A DNA stretch of 64,000 nt, taken from Gammaproteobacteria bacterium (GTDB taxonomy: Bacteria > Pseudomonadota > Gammaproteobacteria > Xanthomonadales > Wenzhouxiangellaceae). Location: positions 62,001-126,000 of the forward strand of contig JAHJQV010000065.1 of NCBI GenBank assembly GCA_018819105.1, read 5' to 3'. Shown here one piece after another: positions 41,113-47,826 of the stretch. How positions within the stretch are numbered: position 1 is the first letter of the stretch; every line of letters starts with the position of its first letter. The notes below the pieces were generated by a model. That model saw only the letters and a program-made list of their open reading frames with translations, searched no databases and had not been told where the DNA came from. A program made the position numbers and the translations under genes.

Positions 41113-43451
41113 GACTGGTAGCGGCGACGCAGGCGGGTGCGGAAAACTTCCGCCAGGCTGTTCATGACAAAGGTAAACCCGAACAGCACCAGCGCAGCAA
41201 ACAGCAGCACACGAAAATGCACCGAGTCCGGGCTGGCCTCGGACATTTCGCTGGCCAGGGTCGGGGCAATGGCCTGCAGGCCACGCAGCAGCGAGGATTC
41301 CATGATCGGCGTATTGCTGCTCACCATCAGCACGATCATGGTTTCGCCCAGCGCACGACCAAAGCCGATCAGCACCGCCGCCAGAATGCCGGCGCTGGCA
41401 GCCGGCAGCATGACCTGCCAGACCGTCTGCCAGCGACTTGCCCCCAGTGCCAGCGATGCCAGTTGCAGTCGTCTTGGCACCGCAGCCAGGGCGTCTTCGA
41501 CCAGCGCGAAGATGCTCGGGGCTATGCCCAGACCCAGCACCAGTCCCACCAGCAGGGCGTTGTGCAGGTCATAGGTCCAGCCGGCGGCGGTTTCCAGCCA
41601 GGCGCTGAAGCTGCCGCCAAACCAGACCTGCTGCAACAGCATGCCCAGGGCAAACAGCAGCAGCAGTTGCAAGGCAAACAAAAGGTAGGGGAAAACACCA
41701 CGAAATGCGGCCGCCACGCGCAGCTTCAGCGTGCTGCTCCAGTAATACCCGGTCAGCGCCAGCGTCAGCGGCATCAGCAGCAGCAACAGCCACAGGCTTA
41801 GCAGGTGTTGCTGCAGCAGTGGTGCCAGCCACAGCGCACCGATGAAACCCAGTATCACCGTGGGCAATGATTCCAGCATCTCGACCATCGGCTTGATGCG
41901 CTCGCGCCAGCGCTGCGGCAGCAACAGAGCGGTGTACACGGCCCCCAGCAGCGACAGTGGCAAGGCGATCAGCATGCCCAGCAACGCTGCCTTGAAGGTG
42001 CCCGACAGCAATGGCAGCAGACTCAGCCTGGCCCGCGCTTGCGAGCCCGGCTGCGGCTCCCACTGCCAGCTTGCCTGGGCCTCACCCTGATAATGCTGCG
42101 GCCACCACAGGGTCTGCATGTCCACCACCGGGTCGGCGGCCAACTGCCAGCTGTTGACGCGCAGCTTGCCGGCAACATCGCTCTGCGCCAGCAACAGCTG
42201 CGCTGTGTCGATCGCCAGCATTGCCTTGGACTCGCGTGATGCGACCTGGTCCAGACTGAATTGCCATACCGGATCCGGTCTGCCCAGATAGAACAGCTGC
42301 AGCAGATCAGCGCCGACACAGGCCAGCCAGCCCGACTTTGGGTCCACGGCAATGGCCGCAAGCTCGTTACCAGCACAAGCATAGCGATGCACGAGCTGTG
42401 GCTGGTCTGCCTCAGCACGGGTGAATTCACTGATGTGACCGTCCGCATGCGCCACCAGCACCCCGGCCTGGTTCAGGCCGATGAGCGCAACCACGGCAGC
42501 ATCCGGCGGTGCATGAAGCGGCTCTGCCTGCGCAGCAGCATCGCTGCCGACATGCAGCAACATGCCGCTGCTCAGTCCCAGGTAGGCACCGCCGGTCTGA
42601 TCCGGCAGCAGGCTGGTGATGTCTGCGGCAAGCAGGCTGGCGTTGTCTGTCTGCTCAGCGGCGGTGCCTGCCGCCGGCAGGCGAATGCTGTCCAGCGGCA
42701 ACTGTCGCAACAGGCGCAGCTGTGGCGCGGCATCAGCGGTCAGCCTGAGCGCATGCCAGCGCAATTCGGTCTGCGCCGCCTGTTGCCACAGGGTCAGCAG
42801 TCGCAGGCGATCGTCCGTGCCCGCCAGTGCGGCATGCAGCAGCTGTGTACTGCTGGATGGCTGTTCGCGGCGCCGCTCGGCCATGAGTTCAGGGAATTCA
42901 GCCCAGTGCGCGCGCAGCTCGACCCGGTCGTCTGCTGTGTTTTCCGGCTGTGTGGGGTCGTTGCTAGCAGCCACTGATGCCGGCGCAGCAGACCGTGACC
43001 ACTGCAGGACTCCCACACCGCTCACTGCATCGAGCAGCAGCAGGCGCTGCTCAGTCCATTGCAGAATGTGTGCATCGCGCGCAGCCGACAGCTTTGCCCG
43101 CACCTCCTCATCGGCGAGATCCACCGGCAGTTGCGCACCGTTGTCCAGATCCAGCGCGACCAGTTCTCCGGCCTCGAACAGCAGCGCGGTGCGACCATTG
43201 CGCACGTCCACGTCCAGCGTCCCGTCCATCGCCGAGGGGGCCACCGCCGAGGGTGTCCAGGACAGACCGCCGATGGTCAATGCGTTGACCGTCTGTGGTG
43301 CCTGCGAGCGAAACAGCTGCGCCACAGACAACAGCAGGTAGCCCAGCAACAGCATCGCCGTCAACAGCACCAGACCGGCCGCCGCCGCCGCCGCCAGACT
43401 GGCAGCGCGATCAATGCGCAGACGGCGATTAAGCGATGCGTTCAAAGTCAA
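41109..43451 (-). CDS. pstC: phosphate ABC transporter permease PstC, enlarged form
   Basis: A permease of about 780 residues, against about 319 in E. coli. After a first helix near residues 18-45 there is a roughly 400-residue periplasmic beta-rich region, including blocks that look like WD40/propeller blades (SGWLACVGADLLQLFYLG). A normal permease domain follows with EAA loop LAAVPRRLQLASLALGASRW. The open frame reaches 43559, but the Pho promoter lies at 43464-43497, so I prefer the TTG at 43451, preceded by GGAAG. TTG at 43445 is an alternative. The inserted domain may replace or supplement PstS-type binding. Confidence 0.88.
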   Translation of the reverse strand: MTLNASLNRRLRIDRAASLAAAAAAGLVLLTAMLLLGYLLLSVAQLFRSQAPQTVNALTIGGLSWTPSAVAPSAMDGTLDVDVRNGRTALLFEAGELVALDLDNGAQLPVDLADEEVRAKLSAARDAHILQWTEQRLLLLDAVSGVGVLQWSRSAAPASVAASNDPTQPENTADDRVELRAHWAEFPELMAERRREQPSSSTQLLHAALAGTDDRLRLLTLWQQAAQTELRWHALRLTADAAPQLRLLRQLPLDSIRLPAAGTAAEQTDNASLLAADITSLLPDQTGGAYLGLSSGMLLHVGSDAAAQAEPLHAPPDAAVVALIGLNQAGVLVAHADGHISEFTRAEADQPQLVHRYACAGNELAAIAVDPKSGWLACVGADLLQLFYLGRPDPVWQFSLDQVASRESKAMLAIDTAQLLLAQSDVAGKLRVNSWQLAADPVVDMQTLWWPQHYQGEAQASWQWEPQPGSQARARLSLLPLLSGTFKAALLGMLIALPLSLLGAVYTALLLPQRWRERIKPMVEMLESLPTVILGFIGALWLAPLLQQHLLSLWLLLLLMPLTLALTGYYWSSTLKLRVAAAFRGVFPYLLFALQLLLLFALGMLLQQVWFGGSFSAWLETAAGWTYDLHNALLVGLVLGLGIAPSIFALVEDALAAVPRRLQLASLALGASRWQTVWQVMLPAASAGILAAVLIGFGRALGETMIVLMVSSNTPIMESSLLRGLQAIAPTLASEMSEASPDSVHFRVLLFAALVLFGFTFVMNSLAEVFRTRLRRRYQS

Positions 43452-43463
43452 AGCAAACTTCCC

Positions 43464-43497
43464 AATATGCCGCAACACAATGACAGAATCATGACAG
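43464..43497 (-). promoter_or_regulatory. Pho box and -10 for pstCAB-phoU
   Basis: On the minus strand, CTGTCAT-GATT-CTGTCAT (43497-43480) is a perfect pair of Pho repeats with a 4-bp spacer. CATATT (43469-43464), four of six -10 matches, follows after 10 bp. Transcription would begin near 43457, upstream of only the shorter PstC frames. Confidence 0.82.
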
Positions 43498-43736
43498 TGC
43501 GCATGTCCTGTGTCCGACTTGCAATGGCGGCGCAAACTGACCAAACTAGGCGCGTCCAAAGGCTATCACATTCCACCAGACAGCGGATGAACGAGCTATG
43601 CACATGACCGGCACGTCCAGTTGCACCGCGCCATCCGGCCCGTTGACGGCAACGTCAGCAGCCCTCGCCGAGTGGTGTGACCTGCTCTGCGCACAGCCTG
43701 ACGTCAGGCTGCGGCAGCGCATGATGGGGTCAGCAT

Positions 43737-44414
43737 ATGCCGGTTAATTATCTTTCCGGAATTTTCGGACCGTCACTGCTGAAACCGCTGCAGGAGCACA
43801 TGGACGCCGTGATCGCCTGTGTCAGTCTGCTGCCGGAGTTGATCCACAGCCTGAATCAGGGCGATGGCGATCATGCCAGCAAGCTGCATGAGCAGGTCAT
43901 CGAACACGAACAGCACGCCGATGAGCTGAAAATCGTTCTGCGCGAGCATCTCAGCTACAGCCTGCTGTTGCCGATACCGCGACGCGATCTGCTGGAAATT
44001 CTGCAAACCCAGGACAAGATGGCCAACCGTGCCCGTGATCTGGCCGGTCTGGTGCGCCGCCGTGAACTCAGCTTCCCCGAAGATCTGCGTGAAGACTATC
44101 TGCGCTTTCTGCGCTGCTGCGTCAACAGTGCGGTGCAGGCGCAAAGTTCTGTCCATGAACTGGACGAACTGTTCGAGACGGGTTTTCGCGGTCAGGTTGC
44201 GGAGATCATGTCACGCTTTCTCGGCAATCTGGATGCGCTGGAGTCAGAGGCCGATCAGCTGCAGTCCGAGCTTGAAGCCAGAGTCATGCAAAAGGAATCC
44301 AGCCTGCCACCGGTGGACGTGATGTTTCTCTACCGGGTGCTGAGCTGGACCGGCAACCTGGCTGATTACAGCAATCGCATCGGCAACTCGCTGCATTTGC
44401 TGGTGACCCGTTGA
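43737..44414 (+). CDS. DUF47 PhoU-like accessory protein of Pit
   Basis: A 225-residue helical protein of the DUF47/TIGR00153 family, related to PhoU. It has the typical IFGPSLLKPLQEHMDAVIAC start, IEHEQHADELK and a late YRVLSWTGNLADYSNRIGNSL. Such proteins are encoded upstream of low-affinity phosphate transporters and modulate them. A GGGG stretch at 43726-43729 could serve as ribosome site. It lies 47 bp upstream of pit. The 240 bp separating it from the pst Pho box hold no evident feature beyond a possible 47-residue frame that I do not trust. Confidence 0.9.
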   Translation: MPVNYLSGIFGPSLLKPLQEHMDAVIACVSLLPELIHSLNQGDGDHASKLHEQVIEHEQHADELKIVLREHLSYSLLLPIPRRDLLEILQTQDKMANRARDLAGLVRRRELSFPEDLREDYLRFLRCCVNSAVQAQSSVHELDELFETGFRGQVAEIMSRFLGNLDALESEADQLQSELEARVMQKESSLPPVDVMFLYRVLSWTGNLADYSNRIGNSLHLLVTR

Positions 44415-44461
44415 CTCCCCCATCGCCTGATTCACTGCCCCTGTTATAACCGGAAATCACT

Positions 44462-45715
44462 GTGGAATACACCCTGATCCTGTTGATCCTCGCTGGCGTG
44501 TTCGGTTTGTTCATGGCCTGGGGCATTGGTGCCAACGATGTCGCCAACGCCATGGCCACCTCGGTTGGGGCCGGCGCGCTGACCATCTGGCAGGCGCTGG
44601 TGGTGGCGGCGGTGTTTGAATTTGCCGGTGCCTTTCTTGCCGGCGGACAGGTCACCGCGACCATCCGCAAGGGCATCATAGATTCCAGTCCTTTTGTCAG
44701 CCAGCCGGAAGTGCTGGCGATCGGCATGCTCGCCGCCTTGCTGGGTGCCGGCATCTGGCTACTGCTGGCCTCCTGGCGCGGCTGGCCGGTGTCCACCACG
44801 CACTCCATCGTGGGTGGTCTGGTCGGCTTTGCGCTGATCGCCGTGGGTGCCGAAGCCGTGCAATGGGACAAGATCGGCGGCATCGTTGCCAGTTGGGTGA
44901 TCTCGCCATTGCTGGCGGGGGTGCTGGCCTATCTGCTGTTCATGAGTGTGCAGGTGCTGGTGCTGCGACGCAGTGACCCGCTGGCCGAGGCCAAGCGCTA
45001 TGTGCCGTTTTATATCTTTCTGGTCGGATTCATCCTGTCACTGGTTACCCTGTTCAAGGGCCTGAAGCATGTCGGGCTGGAGGTGAGCACATCTCAGGCT
45101 TATGGCATCGCCACACTGATTGGCATAGCCGCTGCTGCACTCGGCTGGGTGGTGATTCGCAATCTGCGCCTGGATCCCAGCGCCGACACCGAGTTCCGCT
45201 TTGCCAATGTGGAGAAAATTTTCGGCATTCTGATGGTGTTCACCGCCTGCGGCATGGCCTTTGCCCACGGCTCCAACGATGTCGCCAATGCCATCGGTCC
45301 GGTCGCCGCTGTGATCAGCATCACGCAATCCGGCACCGTTGCGCAAAGCTCGCCGCTGCCAATCTGGGTGCTGCTGCTGGGTGGGGTTGGCATCGTGCTG
45401 GGTCTGGCCATGCTGGGTCGCCGGGTGATCGCCACGGTGGGTAAGCGCATCACCGAGTTGACCCCGTCACGCGGTTTTGCCGCCGAAATCGCCGCCGCCT
45501 CCACCGTGGTACTGGCTTCCGGCACTGGCATTCCGATCTCCACCACACACACACTGGTCGGTGCCGTACTCGGGGTCGGCATGGCACGCGGCATCAGTTC
45601 GCTGAACCTGCGCGTGATCGGCAATGTGTTCATGTCCTGGATCATCACCATCCCGGCTGGTGCGCTGGTGTCAATCGTCAGTTTTATCATCCTGCGGGCG
45701 ATTTTTATCCACTGA
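44462..45715 (+). CDS. pit: inorganic phosphate transporter, PiT family
   Basis: A 417-residue secondary transporter. Two inverted GANDVANA/GSNDVANAIGP motifs are present (GIGANDVANAMATSVG near residue 22 and AHGSNDVANAIGPVAA near 275), the PiT signature for phosphate and cation binding. About ten membrane helices are predicted. It starts at GTG 44462, preceded by GGAAA. Downstream it overlaps the convergent peptidase gene by 11 bp. With the DUF47 gene it forms a constitutive low-affinity uptake pair beside high-affinity Pst. Confidence 0.94.
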   Translation: MEYTLILLILAGVFGLFMAWGIGANDVANAMATSVGAGALTIWQALVVAAVFEFAGAFLAGGQVTATIRKGIIDSSPFVSQPEVLAIGMLAALLGAGIWLLLASWRGWPVSTTHSIVGGLVGFALIAVGAEAVQWDKIGGIVASWVISPLLAGVLAYLLFMSVQVLVLRRSDPLAEAKRYVPFYIFLVGFILSLVTLFKGLKHVGLEVSTSQAYGIATLIGIAAAALGWVVIRNLRLDPSADTEFRFANVEKIFGILMVFTACGMAFAHGSNDVANAIGPVAAVISITQSGTVAQSSPLPIWVLLLGGVGIVLGLAMLGRRVIATVGKRITELTPSRGFAAEIAAASTVVLASGTGIPISTTHTLVGAVLGVGMARGISSLNLRVIGNVFMSWIITIPAGALVSIVSFIILRAIFIH

Positions 45716-46751
45716 TCGCAAGTCCCGGCTGCCAGCACCAGTGCCACGGTTCCCAGGCGATACCGTGCACATTGTCACGCGGGTAGGATTGGATGAAACC
45801 AAAATCGACAGCATGCTCCTGCAGCCAGTGATGGGCGTCTGTGTTGGCAAACCCAGTGCTCAGCGGCTCACAGCCTGAGGTGGTCAGATCCAGCGCGCGG
45901 CCGCTATGGTGTTCGCTGAAGCCGGGTGCCGCCGACACCAGCAGAATGTCCTCCATGCGCTGGCCTTGCTGCAGTTTGCGCTGCAGCAGTTGCTGCTGAT
46001 ATTCGTGACTGCGATACGCCGACACCAGCAGCACATCGACCCCTGCGCTGTGCGCCTGCGCCTGCAGCGCGCACCAGGCGGCAGCGGTTGCCGCGGTGGC
46101 AAACTGTTGCCGCTGAAAACAATCCGTGCCCAGTGTCACCAGACGGCTGGCCTGGCGCTGCATCGGCAATTGCCGACCAAAGCCGTAATCGGCAGGAATG
46201 CCCAGTGCCCGACAGCGCTGCAGAATGGCCCGACGCACACTGCCCATTCTGGCACCCAGTGAGCGCTGATAACAGCGCTCACTGATGCGCCGATAAGCTG
46301 TTCGGCCAGCCAGCCCGGTCATCACCCCGGTGGCGGACATATCCAGCAGCTGCAATGTTTCAATGGCGAAATCACAGGCCCGGCGCTCCATCGCTGTCAG
46401 CATCTGCAGCAGCTTGTCGTCCGACTCTGCATCTTGTGCTGATGCAGCGTGCAGCAACAGCAGTTGCTGTTCTTGCGGCCACAGCAGCAACAGCAGTGGC
46501 CCACCAGCCGCCTGCTCACCAAGCGCTATCTGTCCAGCGCGCCACATGCGCTGCAGTTCAGCATCGGCATCCGCGCGCAGCAGGCTGTGCAGCTGCGGTG
46601 TTTGCACCGCAAGGCCAACATCGACATGGGCAGCTGCGTCGGCCAGCAGTGCGGCAAGCCGTTTGCTGTCCGCGCCGGTTGGTAGCAGCGAAGCGCTAAT
46701 GCAGCACCACCGCCTGTTGTTGCGGTGCTGGCTTGCCTTCCGCCAGATCAT
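45705..46751 (-). CDS. VanY-type D,D-carboxypeptidase with unknown N-terminal half
   Basis: A 348-residue protein with two parts. The C-terminal 160 residues are an M15B peptidase: LVSAYRSHEYQQQLLQ, zinc ligands in SEHHSGRALDL, and WEPWHW at the end. The N-terminal 190 residues, rich in Ala, Gln and Leu, match no family I know. The N-terminus has no convincing signal peptide. The ATG at 46751 overlaps the SecB-like gene by 56 bp; the first 17 residues look poor and the true start may be nearer 46700 with a rare codon. It may trim D-Ala or D-amino-acid dipeptides from peptidoglycan. Confidence 0.75.
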   Translation of the reverse strand: MIWRKASQHRNNRRWCCISASLLPTGADSKRLAALLADAAAHVDVGLAVQTPQLHSLLRADADAELQRMWRAGQIALGEQAAGGPLLLLLWPQEQQLLLLHAASAQDAESDDKLLQMLTAMERRACDFAIETLQLLDMSATGVMTGLAGRTAYRRISERCYQRSLGARMGSVRRAILQRCRALGIPADYGFGRQLPMQRQASRLVTLGTDCFQRQQFATAATAAAWCALQAQAHSAGVDVLLVSAYRSHEYQQQLLQRKLQQGQRMEDILLVSAAPGFSEHHSGRALDLTTSGCEPLSTGFANTDAHHWLQEHAVDFGFIQSYPRDNVHGIAWEPWHWCWQPGLAISG

Positions 46752-47145
46752 AGGGCAGTTTGACGGTTTCCAGCCCCAGTTGCAGCATCAGCTGGCGCAT
46801 ATGCTGATGCAGCAGCGGATAGAGCTGCCGCGTAAATGGCGCATGCGAGCGCTTGAAGCGCTCGAAGTCCATGGCTTCACCACCGATCTGCTGATAGGCG
46901 GCATGCATGGTCAGCTGCAGGCTGAACAGCGGGTCGCCATCAGACTCGGCTTCACCATGACAACTGATCATGGCAGTGATCTGATAGGTGGGCAGGCTTT
47001 CCTGCTGCCGCTGCATTTCCCGCGGCGTCATGTTCAGCTCCACCTTGGCGGTGATCGCCTGTTCGGCACTGGCCTGTTTGTGCAGATCGGCGTGCACTGC
47101 ACTGAGCTGGGTATGACGCAGGGCAAAGTCATCAATGATGGACAT
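46696..47145 (-). CDS. SecB-fold-like protein
   Basis: A 149-residue soluble protein whose pattern follows SecB. A beta-sheet half contains KVELNMTPREMQ and YQITAMISCHGEAESDGDPLFSLQL. A long helix then contains YPLLHQHMRQLMLQLGLETVKLPYDL, like the LFPYARECISSLV and following residues of SecB. Identity to SecB seems low and some key residues are missing, so it may be a chaperone-like relative, as found in some toxin-antitoxin-chaperone systems. No toxin lies beside it. It is 9 bp downstream of the glycosylase gene on the same strand. Confidence 0.42.
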   Translation of the reverse strand: MSIIDDFALRHTQLSAVHADLHKQASAEQAITAKVELNMTPREMQRQQESLPTYQITAMISCHGEAESDGDPLFSLQLTMHAAYQQIGGEAMDFERFKRSHAPFTRQLYPLLHQHMRQLMLQLGLETVKLPYDLAEGKPAPQQQAVVLH

Positions 47146-47154
47146 AACAGATTC

Positions 47155-47808
47155 CTATAGCATTTCAGTTCGGCGCCACAGATACCAACTGGCCATGGTG
47201 CTCCATGGCTGCCAGCAGCGACCGCGTTCGGCCACCTGTTTCGGCGTCGGCAGCTGCGCCATGTCATCCAGCAGCATCAGCCCCTTGCGGATGCCCAGAT
47301 CGTCCACCGGCAGCACATCGGCGCGGCACAGTGAGAACATCAGAAACATCTGCACTGTCCAGACACCGATACCGCGCACCTGCACCAGCGCATCGATCAG
47401 TTGCTGATCGTGCAGTGTGGACAATTGTGCCACGGGCGGCAGCTGCCTGCTGCGGATTTTACTGGCCAGATCCTGCAGTGCCAGCACCTTGTTGTGCGAA
47501 AGCCCCACCGCGCGCAGCGCATCGTAGGGCAGCGCCAGCAAGCGCGCGGCCGATGCCCGGCGTTGGGGAAACAGCTGCAGAAAGCGCTGGTGGATGGTAC
47601 CGGCTGCACGACCGGACAGCTGCTGGTAAATGATCGACCGCGACAGCGGATGAAACAGCGAGGTGACCCGCTGCGGCTGCAGTGTACAGGGACCATTTGC
47701 CTGCACATGCCGGGTGATGAATGCACCCAGCGCAGGATCGGCGGCGGCCAGCTGGGTGGCCGCCGCCTGCGGTTTCAGCAGCGCCGGTGCATGCGCCTCA
47801 GGTGGCAC
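47155..47808 (-). CDS. DNA-3-methyladenine glycosylase, AlkA-like
   Basis: A 217-residue HhH-GPD glycosylase. It contains FHPLSRSIIYQQLSGRAAGTI near residues 52-72 and the helix-hairpin-helix VRGIGVWTVQMFLM near 144-157. The catalytic aspartate is Asp169 or Asp170 in LPVDDLGIRKG. It is shorter than E. coli AlkA (282 residues) and lacks its N-terminal beta domain, as in many bacterial AlkA-type enzymes. It removes alkylated purines in base-excision repair. The start is a GTG without a strong ribosome site. Confidence 0.87.
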   Translation of the reverse strand: MPPEAHAPALLKPQAAATQLAAADPALGAFITRHVQANGPCTLQPQRVTSLFHPLSRSIIYQQLSGRAAGTIHQRFLQLFPQRRASAARLLALPYDALRAVGLSHNKVLALQDLASKIRSRQLPPVAQLSTLHDQQLIDALVQVRGIGVWTVQMFLMFSLCRADVLPVDDLGIRKGLMLLDDMAQLPTPKQVAERGRCWQPWSTMASWYLWRRTEML

Positions 47809-47826
47809 TGCAGCGACACCGCATCA

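Noticed and set aside
43604-43747. A 47-residue plus-strand frame before the DUF47 gene
   Set aside because: No ribosome site, no similarity I recognise, and it overlaps the DUF47 start; insufficient support.
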